Shown: positions 1-5,214, counted from the first letter of the stretch. The stretch: 5,236 nt of DNA from Methanosarcinales archaeon (GCA_013415595.1 JAAEEW010000090.1:1-5236); one strand, 5' to 3'. Translations and numbers: made by a program. Notes: generated from the letters alone by a model not told the origin.

Positions 1-64
1 GATACGAGGGATAGGAGATACGAGGGATAGGAGATACGAGGGATAGGCGATGCGATGGGAGGCA
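1..64. repeat. 16-bp tandem repeat, three exact copies plus a decayed fourth
   Basis: The unit GATACGAGGGATAGGA occurs at 1-16 and 17-32, again at 33-48 with only the last base changed, and in a degenerate form at 49-64. The array starts at the first base of the window, so its true length is unknown. The 16-base period is not a multiple of three, which argues against a protein-coding repeat. The remaining stretch up to 240 holds no convincing gene. It contains one short hairpin, GTGGGGG (161-167) facing CCCCCAC (170-176). The role of the array is unknown. Confidence 0.85.
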
Positions 65-247
65 TTGCCCGGGCCGCCTGGGCCGGGAGTTCTGCCGTAC
101 TATTGCCTGGTGTTGCAGCCAGAATGCAGGCCGCAATTGCCGCCGGCCACAGACGCTTTTGTGGGGGCACCCCCACCGTCTCCGGGGGCAAATGAGATGC
201 TGCGGTCTTCCTGTGAAACCTACGTGACCTTCATGGGAAACTTAAAG

Positions 248-255
248 CTATATAG
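248..255 (+). promoter_or_regulatory. possible TATA box for the secreted-protein gene
   Basis: CTATATAG at 248-255, preceded by an A-rich CTTAAAG, resembles an archaeal TATA/BRE region. Archaeal transcription usually starts about 25 bases downstream, here near 278. That would give a leader of about 15 bases that still contains the GAGGTG ribosome binding site at 280-285. This is inferred from spacing and sequence only. Confidence 0.4.
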
Positions 256-279
256 CCGGGACCAGTGATCATGGAGGTT

Positions 280-285
280 GAGGTG
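280..285 (+). promoter_or_regulatory. ribosome binding site that decides the TTG start at 293
   Basis: GAGGTG matches the archaeal GGAGGTGATC Shine-Dalgarno consensus and lies 7 bases before the TTG at 293. The upstream in-frame TTG at 278 directly abuts GGAGG (273-277), with no spacing at all, so it is a poor start. Starting at 293 also gives the more typical signal peptide, beginning MKFTTW. Confidence 0.6.
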
Positions 286-292
286 TTTCGCC

Positions 293-1375
293 TTGAAATT
301 CACGACATGGATGATATGTATCTCAATCATACTCTCAGCCGGCCTGGCCGCGGCCCTAAACCAGAGCGAGATGGGTCCGGACAACTGGCTGGACGTCAAC
401 TTCGGCATGTCCACGGACATGAGCAGCTTCACCGACCTGCCCTGGTTCGACAGCAGCATGACCTTCAACTTCAGCGGCTTTGATGCTTCCTGGTCTTACT
501 TCTCCGAGTACTACTTCAGCAGCAGCAGCTCGACGGTGATCGGCGGCCTGATAAGCCAGCCCGTCAGCTACGACATCCACACTGCTGAACCCCAGTGGAT
601 ACTTCTTGGAAGCGGGATGCGCATTCCCTACTCCCAGTACCAGAGAAACGTGATCCCGGGAGCAAACCAGCTGTGGATCAGGGGCTCTGCCAACACCCTG
701 GCCCAGTTCGGTCCCTGTCCCCAGGGGACCTGGCTGCAGCTTCTGGCCTACCTTCCCCAGGGTGGAATGGTAGAGGTCTATGAGGTCACGCCCGACGACA
801 AGGTGAACCGCAAGCAGTACCAGTTCTTCGCCGGCTACAACGCCATGACCTTCCAGGCTGACCAGCCGGGCAAGAACGTGATATTCTTCATGGCCGGCAA
901 CCAGGCCAGCAACCCGGTGGTAGTGGACGTCTACAGCGACATGCCGCCAGTGGCAATGACTCCGGATGATATCGCGTCCAGCACATCCGGCACCACCTTC
1001 CCGCCAGCCTCCGGTTCCCAGGCCGCCTCCGGCTCCGCCACGTCCGCATCGACCACATCCACCTCCAGCTTCACCTCGGTGCAGATGACCAGTCAACCGC
1101 CCTTCAGCTCTCCCAGCCCCTCCCAGGGCGACACCACGGTGATCATCAAGTCTGAGATGATGGGCTACGACGTGTTCGTGGACAACGTGTGGGTAGGGAA
1201 GGAAGGAACAGGCAGCGACCCCATGGACGGCACCTACTCCCTCAAGGTAGTGGGGAACATGGACCACTTCATCAAGATCTTTGATGGAGAGTTCTTCTAC
1301 GGCAAGCCCAAGTACTACCCCCGGGGAGTGACCACCACCCTGAACGTGCCCAGGGGATACGCGGTCTACGTCTGA
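293..1375 (+). CDS. secreted cell-surface protein with Ser/Thr-rich linker and C-terminal PEGA-like domain
   Basis: The product is a 360-residue exported protein of unknown function. Residues 1-21 form a Sec signal peptide: Met-Lys, a hydrophobic core ICISIILSAGLAA, and a likely cut after the Ala run before LNQ. Residues 22-80 are rich in Trp, Phe, Ser and Asp, with N-glycosylation sequons NQS (23) and NFS (59). Residues 85-215 look beta-rich and contain a WILLGSGMRIPY stretch. Residues 228-280 are a Ser/Thr/Pro/Ala linker typical of extracellular spacers. Residues 281-360 (VIIKSEMMGYDVFVDNVWVG, then DGTYSLKVV) resemble a PEGA-type carbohydrate/surface domain, by eye only. No C-terminal membrane anchor or sorting signal is visible, so the protein may be released or attached non-covalently. 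The start could instead be TTG 278 (365 residues) or ATG 311. It stands alone and is followed by a poly-T region. Export is well supported; function is not known. Confidence 0.85.
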   Translation: MKFTTWMICISIILSAGLAAALNQSEMGPDNWLDVNFGMSTDMSSFTDLPWFDSSMTFNFSGFDASWSYFSEYYFSSSSSTVIGGLISQPVSYDIHTAEPQWILLGSGMRIPYSQYQRNVIPGANQLWIRGSANTLAQFGPCPQGTWLQLLAYLPQGGMVEVYEVTPDDKVNRKQYQFFAGYNAMTFQADQPGKNVIFFMAGNQASNPVVVDVYSDMPPVAMTPDDIASSTSGTTFPPASGSQAASGSATSASTTSTSSFTSVQMTSQPPFSSPSPSQGDTTVIIKSEMMGYDVFVDNVWVGKEGTGSDPMDGTYSLKVVGNMDHFIKIFDGEFFYGKPKYYPRGVTTTLNVPRGYAVYV

Positions 1376-1393
1376 AAGCCGATCCTTCCTCTT

Positions 1394-1417
1394 CTTTTTT
1401 TAATTTTTTTAAAATTT
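1394..1417 (+). terminator. poly-T transcription terminator after the secreted-protein gene
   Basis: Two seven-T runs (1395-1401 and 1404-1410), followed by AAAATTT, start about 20 bases after the TGA at 1373-1375. Archaeal intrinsic termination mainly uses such T-tracts without a strong hairpin. The surrounding AT-rich spacer (about 1385-1440) lies between convergent genes. Its minus strand also carries short T runs that may serve the amidotransferase gene ending at 1514. Confidence 0.7.
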
Positions 1418-1513
1418 AATTCAAAATAATTATGCTATTTTAGTCCCAGGCCAGTTCCCTGCTCTGCCCGGAACCTCCAACACCGCCATCTCCAACACTG
1501 CCGGGACCCCAGG

Positions 1514-2065
1514 CTAAAGATCCAAGAACCTCTCCAGGACCCAGCGGTTTCTCACCTCGGGGTGGAAGAGGATCCCGTACAGGGGGCGGTCCGGGTGCCT
1601 GAAGGCCTCCACCGCCTCTGCCGTCCCGGCCAGCAGCCGGAAGCCCGGGGGCAGGGTGACGCCGTAGTTGTGCAGATGGTAGCCCTGAATCTGCCTGGGC
1701 GGGCCGAGGAGGGACGAGTCCTCCACGACGGAGATATCCTCCAGTCCGATGGCCGGGTGGGGGATGATCCGGCCGCCGAAGAGGGAGGCCATGACCTGCA
1801 TCCCGGCGCATATCCCCAGAGCCGGGACGCCCGGGTCTTGCAGCCAGGAAAATAGCTCGATGTGCTCGGCGTAGCCGTTGTCCTTCAGGGCTGTGCCGCA
1901 CAGGACCACCCCCTCGCACTCCGATGCCGACTCCGGGGTGACCCGGGTGTAATGCCTGCACTCCACCCCCGCTCCCGCCCGGGCCAGGGCATCGGCTATG
2001 GGGCGGACGAACTCGTAGGCGGAGAGGGAGTCCTCCTGGTAGCACAGGTCCACCAGCAGGATCAT
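1514..2065 (-). CDS. class I glutamine amidotransferase domain protein
   Basis: This 183-residue protein is a stand-alone class I (triad) glutamine amidotransferase, a family that hydrolyses glutamine and passes ammonia to a partner synthase. The nucleophile elbow is LGICAGMQ with Cys86. The His/Glu pair of the triad is in LFHPEV, His168 and Glu170. The usual SGGP oxyanion-side loop after strand VVL reads CGTAL (56-60), which differs from GMP-synthase subunits, so guaA-type assignment is not safe. Its ATG lies within the stop of the upstream diphthine--ammonia ligase gene as ATGA (2062-2065), indicating translational coupling. A weak GGTGG precedes the start. The coupling suggests that its ammonia might serve the ligase, but this is inference; Dph6 enzymes are known to use free ammonium. 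The same reading frame stays open upstream through the ligase gene, but that extension has no family features and is rejected. Confidence 0.88.
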   Translation of the reverse strand: MILLVDLCYQEDSLSAYEFVRPIADALARAGAGVECRHYTRVTPESASECEGVVLCGTALKDNGYAEHIELFSWLQDPGVPALGICAGMQVMASLFGGRIIPHPAIGLEDISVVEDSSLLGPPRQIQGYHLHNYGVTLPPGFRLLAGTAEAVEAFRHPDRPLYGILFHPEVRNRWVLERFLDL

Positions 2066-2742
2066 TTGTCCACCAGCCTGGCCTCCTCGATCAGGTAGTG
2101 GCCCCGGTAGTTCCGGTAGCTGCTGGAGGCTTCTATGATCTTGATTCTCCGGGTAAAGCAGGGCCCGTCGAGCACGAAGGTCTCCAGCTCCCCTCCCTCC
2201 CCGGAGGGGTTGATCTGGTATCTCCTCTGCAGGGCTGCCAGCATCTCTATCCTGTCCCGGTCGAGGGCCGCGCCCAGCCAGGAGGCGTCGAAGGGGTAGG
2301 CGAAGACCCCGGAGATGATGACCAGGAATCCCCGGGCCAGGAGGAGGCGCAGGTAGTCGAGCTGGTTGATCTGCCACAGCGGATTGAAGCACCACAGGTC
2401 CAGATCCCGGCAGATCCTCTGCACCCGGGCGGCCTGGTAGACGGACTCGATGGCCCCGGTGACGATTCCCTGGAGGCCACATTTCTCCCTGGCCGCACGG
2501 ATGGCAGCCCGCAGATCCGCCAGCTCTTCCTCCTTCTCCCCCCGGGTGGGCCAGGTGAGGAGGGGCAGGTTCATGGCCCGGGCCTGCAGGTCGGTCCGCC
2601 GGACGTTGGGGGTGTGGAACATGTAGCTGTCCGGATTTTCCGAGACCAGAGTGATCAGGCAGGAGACGGTGTTCTTCTCCATGGCCCTGGAGCAGGCAAA
2701 GACCGAGTCCTTGCCGCCGGAGAAAAGGACTCCCAGATTCAC
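2062..2742 (-). CDS. dph6: diphthine--ammonia ligase (Dph6/DUF71 family, COG2102)
   Basis: This 226-residue cytoplasmic ATP-dependent ligase would catalyse the last step of diphthamide formation on the conserved histidine of elongation factor 2: diphthine + ATP + NH4+ to diphthamide. The length is the usual one for archaeal members. Residues 4-13 hold the PP-loop VLFSGGKDS that binds ATP. DSYMFHTPN (38-46), GAIES (96-100) with YQ and RV following, FNPLW (119-123), and the family signature GEGGELET (181-188) are all present. The start is GTG 2742. The ATG two bases earlier is in another frame and meets a stop at once. No Shine-Dalgarno sequence precedes the GTG, and a TATA-like TATTTA lies about 27 bases upstream, so the mRNA may be leaderless. 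Its TGA overlaps the ATG of the downstream amidotransferase. The family assignment is strong; the reaction is by family knowledge. Confidence 0.93.
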   Translation of the reverse strand: MNLGVLFSGGKDSVFACSRAMEKNTVSCLITLVSENPDSYMFHTPNVRRTDLQARAMNLPLLTWPTRGEKEEELADLRAAIRAAREKCGLQGIVTGAIESVYQAARVQRICRDLDLWCFNPLWQINQLDYLRLLLARGFLVIISGVFAYPFDASWLGAALDRDRIEMLAALQRRYQINPSGEGGELETFVLDGPCFTRRIKIIEASSSYRNYRGHYLIEEARLVDK

Positions 2743-2766
2743 ATGCTAGAGAGGGAGGATGGGGCG

Positions 2767-2772
2767 TAAATA
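2767..2772 (-). promoter_or_regulatory. probable TATA box of the dph6-amidotransferase operon
   Basis: Read on the minus strand, the sequence is CTATTTACG, with TATTTA at 2772-2767. Its centre is about 27 bases upstream of the GTG start at 2742, the spacing expected between an archaeal TATA box and the transcription start. Together with the lack of a Shine-Dalgarno sequence, this suggests that transcription and translation start at the same base. Confidence 0.45.
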
Positions 2773-3145
2773 GGTGTTGGCAAATGAGTGGCACTGCCAT
2801 GCTCTCAGGTTTCAGCAACCTGTGGCTATAGCCAGAATGCTGTGGACCGGTTTTGGAAGAGCAACTGTTGCAGTTCTCGACCAACCCCTATAGAGATCTT
2901 CATGATGTTCAGGCAAAAAGGGAGCATTCAGAATCGACTGCAATCTAAGAAGGGCAAAGGCAATGGTGAAGACATCCAGAAGACCTCTCCCGCACCCGGG
3001 TGAAAAGAGCGCAATAATTCCGAGGGGCCGTTTTTTGGGATGTGTTTTTTAGTTCGCTCTCCCGGGTGCGGATCGGTCTTAGATGATAATTTGGTGCTGT
3101 TCTCGAAATTTAAAATATTTTAGCTTTTATCAATCCCCCTGATCC
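2773..3145. other. intergenic stretch without a convincing gene
   Basis: This gap lies between the operon reading left from 2742 and the cluster ending at 3146. From 2773 to 2979 the base composition is visibly less GC-rich than the flanking genes, and no reading frame carries recognisable motifs. A plus-strand frame from GTG 2788 to TGA 3003 (71 codons, product rich in Cys and Lys) exists but has only an AGGTG 11 bases upstream and no family features. From 2980 to 3080 there is a long imperfect inverted repeat. From 3081 to 3130 the sequence is AT-rich (AAATTTAAAATATTTTAGC) and may help end transcription of the minus-strand cluster. Confidence 0.6.
2980..3080. repeat. long imperfect inverted repeat (hairpin or structured RNA candidate)
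   Basis: Three pairing blocks stack in order. AAGACC (2980-2985) pairs with GGTCTT (3075-3080). CCGCACCCGGG (2990-3000) pairs with CCCGGGTGCGG (3061-3071). AGAGCG (3006-3011) pairs with CGCTCT (3055-3060). That is 23 base pairs, interrupted by a small internal loop (2986-2989 against 3072-3074) and a five-base bulge TGAAA (3001-3005). The loop (3012-3054) contains two T6 runs, at 3031-3036 and 3045-3050, which could act as plus-strand terminators. It may be a bidirectional terminator, a small structured RNA, or a mobile-element remnant; the sequence alone does not decide. Confidence 0.75.
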
Positions 3146-3366
3146 TCACCAGACGTACATCTCCTTGATCATGTTGCCGTCTTCACGGAAGTTTACGCTG
3201 GACTCCTTGCCCTTGGCGTGGGCGGACATGGTCATCAGGTTTATGACCACGCTGTCGAAGTTGTCCGCCAGCTTTCTCCATCCCAGTCCCTGGACGTAGA
3301 CCCAGGCGTTGCGATTCTCATTTATGGCCCACAGACCAATTATCTTCTTGCCGTTTTGCCAGCCCA
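3144..3366 (-). repeat. direct repeat copy 2 (free-standing domain gene)
   Basis: This 223-base block matches 3789-4011 in the same orientation with only seven base differences counted by eye. The match ends abruptly at both sides: one base before the start codons differ (CAA here, CAT in the other copy, on the plus strand) and just past the stop codon. The block is therefore essentially one coding unit, duplicated as a gene rather than as part of a larger segment. Confidence 0.9.
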
Positions 3367-3367
3367 A
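3146..3367 (-). CDS. 73-residue free-standing copy of the peptidase C-terminal domain (second copy)
   Basis: This is the last gene of the minus-strand cluster. Its product has exactly the same amino-acid sequence as that of 3791-4012, and about 52 of 72 aligned residues match the C-terminal domain of the upstream peptidase (residues 295-371). Features are GWQNGKK at the start, GLWAINENRNAWVYVQGLGW in the middle, a conserved NLMT and AHAK helix-like part, and the ending IKEMYVW. It looks like a small, beta-rich, Trp-rich globular domain. No signal peptide or membrane segment is present. I do not recognise the family. The start is TTG 3367, backed by a strong AAGGAGG eight bases upstream. It follows the repeat-protein gene by 53 bases. 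Possible roles are an adaptor, competitor or inhibitor that mirrors the peptidase-linked domain (inference). Confidence 0.8.
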   Translation of the reverse strand: MGWQNGKKIIGLWAINENRNAWVYVQGLGWRKLADNFDSVVINLMTMSAHAKGKESSVNFREDGNMIKEMYVW

Positions 3368-3375
3368 TTATTCTT

Positions 3376-3382
3376 CCTCCTT
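3376..3382 (-). promoter_or_regulatory. strong Shine-Dalgarno site for the TTG-started domain gene
   Basis: On the minus strand the site reads AAGGAGG, eight bases before TTG 3367. It is the best ribosome binding site in the window and fixes the start at a position equivalent to the ATG of the other copy. The strong site may offset the weak TTG codon. Confidence 0.8.
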
Positions 3383-3420
3383 TCTGCCTCGTTTCCGGTG
3401 GCTCCAATTCTCCCTGTAGT

Positions 3421-3777
3421 TCAGGTCCTCTTCCTCAGGGCCTCGATCTCTGCCGGGGTGAAGTCCGCAGGCTGCGTCAGCTTCGGCGTGGGCAGGTCGG
3501 CCCGGTCCACCGTCCCCTCGCCCCTGACCAGAGCAGCAACCTCTTCTGGCGGAAAGTCCCGGGGAGCAGTTCCTCCAACAGACGCCGCCTCCATCTCGAC
3601 GATCTCCCCCTGACCCCGGGCTAAAGCCTGAACCTCCTCCTGAGAAAACATCCTGGGCTCCGTTGCCCCAACGGATACGCCGCCCACCTCGGCGGAGGGA
3701 GGGACGATTTCCATGCTTCCTTTTATAAGGGCCTCAACCTCCCCTGGCGTGAAATCCTTTGGCCGCGTCTCTTCCAT
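3421..3777 (-). CDS. small acidic protein with four internal P-x-D-F-T-P-x-E-V-x-A-L repeats
   Basis: This 118-residue protein of unknown function is built of four repeats beginning at residues 4, 39, 70 and 101. The repeat consensus is T-x-P-x-D-F-T-P-x-E-V-x-A-L-x-R-G, followed by a short E-I-V tail and Val/Gly-rich linkers such as SVGAT and SVGGT. The last repeat ends the protein as ALRKRT. Each unit probably forms one short amphipathic helix capped by F-T-P, joined by flexible linkers. There is no signal peptide, membrane segment or Cys residue. The start is taken as ATG 3777, preceded by a GAGG about ten bases upstream; GTG 3786 would add three residues. It lies 13 bases after the first free domain gene and 53 bases before the second, in the same direction, so it is very likely part of the same transcript. 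It could be a scaffold or a peptidase substrate, but neither is shown. Confidence 0.75.
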   Translation of the reverse strand: MEETRPKDFTPGEVEALIKGSMEIVPPSAEVGGVSVGATEPRMFSQEEVQALARGQGEIVEMEAASVGGTAPRDFPPEEVAALVRGEGTVDRADLPTPKLTQPADFTPAEIEALRKRT

Positions 3778-3788
3778 CGTCTTCACAC

Positions 3789-4011
3789 CCTCACCAGACG
3801 TACATCTCCTTGATCATGTTGCCGTCTTCACGGAAGTTTACGCTGGACTCCTTGCCCTTGGCATGGGCGGACATGGTCATCAGATTTATGACCACGCTGT
3901 CGAAGTTGTCCGCCAGCTTTCTCCATCCCAGTCCCTGGACATAGACCCAGGCGTTGCGATTCTCATTTATGGCCCACAGGCCAATTATCTTCTTTCCATT
4001 CTGCCAGCCCA
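3789..4011 (-). repeat. direct repeat copy 1 (free-standing domain gene)
   Basis: This block is the partner of 3144-3366, in the same orientation and separated from it by the repeat-protein gene. The seven differences counted by eye are all at synonymous positions, and the start codon differs just outside the block. A third, more diverged copy of the same coding unit forms the 3' end of the peptidase gene (about 4026-4259). Confidence 0.9.
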
Positions 4012-4012
4012 T
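3791..4012 (-). CDS. 73-residue free-standing copy of the peptidase C-terminal domain (first copy)
   Basis: The product is identical to that of 3146-3367 and closely similar to residues 295-371 of the peptidase encoded directly upstream. It begins MGWQNGKK and ends IKEMYVW. Compared with the peptidase-linked domain it lacks about four residues in the stretch before IKEMYVW (FEEGVEGGTIF versus REDGNM). The start is ATG 4012: a GAGGGGG lies eight bases upstream, partly made by the peptidase stop codon (TGG TGA GGG), and the position agrees with the start of the second copy. A longer reading from 4063 would overlap the peptidase gene and has no such support. Only 13 bases separate it from the peptidase stop, so the two are probably co-translated. 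The domain family is not recognised, and function is unknown. Confidence 0.82.
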   Translation of the reverse strand: MGWQNGKKIIGLWAINENRNAWVYVQGLGWRKLADNFDSVVINLMTMSAHAKGKESSVNFREDGNMIKEMYVW

Positions 4013-4025
4013 CTGCCAATCCCCC

Positions 4026-5141
4026 TCACCAAACATACATCTCTTTGATGAAAATAGTCCCACCTTCGACGCCCTCTTCGAAGAAGTCCACGTTTCTGTT
4101 CAGAGCCTTGGCATGTGCGGCCTTGGTCATCAGGTTTATGACCACGTTGTCGTAATCGTTGGCCAGCTTTCTCCATCCCAGTCCCTGAACGTAGACCCAG
4201 GCGTTGCGATCCTCATTTATGGCCCACAGGCCCAGTATCTTCCTGCCGCTTTGCCATCCCCTTCTACGTATTCCCTCGATGGCGTCCATGGAGGTGTCCA
4301 ATGAGCACTCGCCGTACTTGATTCGGAAGTATCCGGATTCGCCCCAGCCTGCACCCCAGCTATTCTTGCAGATCCAGCACTGATCGCCGTCGTTGTAGCC
4401 CACCACGGTCACGCAATGTCCGCCGGCAACGCCTCCTGTGACGTGCTCGTACACGCCCCCGCCGTAGCCGAAGAAGTCATCGTAAACCGTAAACGACGTG
4501 ACCAGCGGGCCTCGGGTCGAAAGCCAGCTCTTCATGTCGCTGCGATTGGTGAACCTCTTCCAGGAGGTTATCCTGGTGGCCCTGTTCTGCCAGTTGGAGC
4601 AGGTGTTGCAGGCCTGGTTTCCTGCCGGGCAGGTGTACGGAAAACAGGCCTCGTCCGGAACGCCGGAATCTCTCAGGTAGTCGAGAGCCGGGGTCCTGGA
4701 CCAGCCGTAACGCGGGTCTCCGGAAAAGCACTGCCTGCTGTTGCAGTAGAAGAGATGGGATTCAGAGAAGTCGGGATTGCCGGCGTGGTCGTTTCGCAAT
4801 ATCTTTAAAAAGCACTCCATGGCACCAAGCGTGCCGAATGCCACGCAGGACCCGCAGCCGCACTGGGATTTGACCGGAGTGGTCCAGTCGTGTCCTCCAT
4901 TAGCATTTCTCCAATCCCAGGCCGCTGCCGCCCCTTCTCCCGCAGCCGCCTCCTTCGACTCCGGCTTTACCTCCTCCCCCTCTTCTTTCTCCTTTGCCGC
5001 CTCTTCCTCAGGCAGCGAACCAAGCCACTTTTTCCTCTCCTCGGCGCTTAGCCTGGTCAGCGAGGTCTCCTTCGCCGTCCATTTAGCGCCCTTCTTCTTG
5101 ATCGCCGCCTGAATGGTCTTTACCTCGTCTTTCTCGTCCAT
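4026..5141 (-). CDS. papain-family (C1A) cysteine peptidase with extra C-terminal domain
   Basis: The 371-residue protein has four parts. Residues 5-46 (AIKKKGAKWTAKETSLTRLS, then EERKKWLGSLP) look like a short pro-segment. Residues 47-73 form a Glu/Lys/Ala linker. Residues 74-290 are the papain-type catalytic domain. Residues 295-371 are an unrecognised Trp-rich domain shared with the two small downstream genes. Catalytic residues are all present: Gln93 (oxyanion hole) and Cys99 in QCGCGSCVAF, His242 in GGHCVTVVGY, and Asn260 in KNSWGAGWGESGYF. The residue after the nucleophile is Val instead of the common Trp. No signal peptide or membrane segment is present, so it should act in the cytoplasm, although it has 14 Cys, including C-x6-C-x2-C at 171-181. 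The start is ATG 5141 with GGGTGG five bases upstream. It is first in a probable four-gene transcript. Peptidase identity is strong; substrate is unknown. Confidence 0.93.
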   Translation of the reverse strand: MDEKDEVKTIQAAIKKKGAKWTAKETSLTRLSAEERKKWLGSLPEEEAAKEKEEGEEVKPESKEAAAGEGAAAAWDWRNANGGHDWTTPVKSQCGCGSCVAFGTLGAMECFLKILRNDHAGNPDFSESHLFYCNSRQCFSGDPRYGWSRTPALDYLRDSGVPDEACFPYTCPAGNQACNTCSNWQNRATRITSWKRFTNRSDMKSWLSTRGPLVTSFTVYDDFFGYGGGVYEHVTGGVAGGHCVTVVGYNDGDQCWICKNSWGAGWGESGYFRIKYGECSLDTSMDAIEGIRRRGWQSGRKILGLWAINEDRNAWVYVQGLGWRKLANDYDNVVINLMTKAAHAKALNRNVDFFEEGVEGGTIFIKEMYVW

Positions 5142-5214
5142 TCATGCCACCCTACCGATTTCTCAGTCCCAAAATTGCATTAGTATCGTAATTACTTTGT
5201 TATGTTTTGTATTG

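Noticed and set aside
50..268. 72-codon plus-strand frame near the left edge
   Set aside because: It begins inside the tandem repeat, is rich in Pro and Gly, shows no motifs and has no convincing ribosome binding site.
356..1267. 303-codon open frame antisense to the secreted-protein gene
   Set aside because: Its translation is dominated by His, Gly, Val and Arg, without motifs. It mirrors the GC-rich third positions of the real gene, which has a clear signal peptide.
2098..2769. 223-codon plus-strand frame opposite dph6
   Set aside because: It is the complement of a gene with strong family motifs. Its translation is low-complexity Pro/Gly/Gln/Val.
2066..2884. Long upstream extension of the amidotransferase reading frame to a start at 2884
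   Set aside because: The family core begins at MILLVDL (2065). The extension runs out of frame through dph6, is rich in Arg, Gly and Pro as expected for a shadow frame in GC-rich DNA, and has no domain features.
2788..3003. 71-codon plus-strand frame in the intergenic gap
   Set aside because: GTG start with only a weak AGGTG upstream, no recognisable family, and its end runs into the inverted repeat. Kept only as a note within the intergenic entry.
2980..3080. Inverted repeat as a CRISPR repeat or a tRNA gene
   Set aside because: There is a single copy with no spacers, and neither the cloverleaf blocks nor a T-loop GGTTCRA-type sequence is visible.
4013..4063. Longer start (4063) for the first free domain gene
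   Set aside because: It would overlap the peptidase gene by 38 bases and lacks a ribosome binding site, while ATG 4012 has one and matches the start of the second copy.
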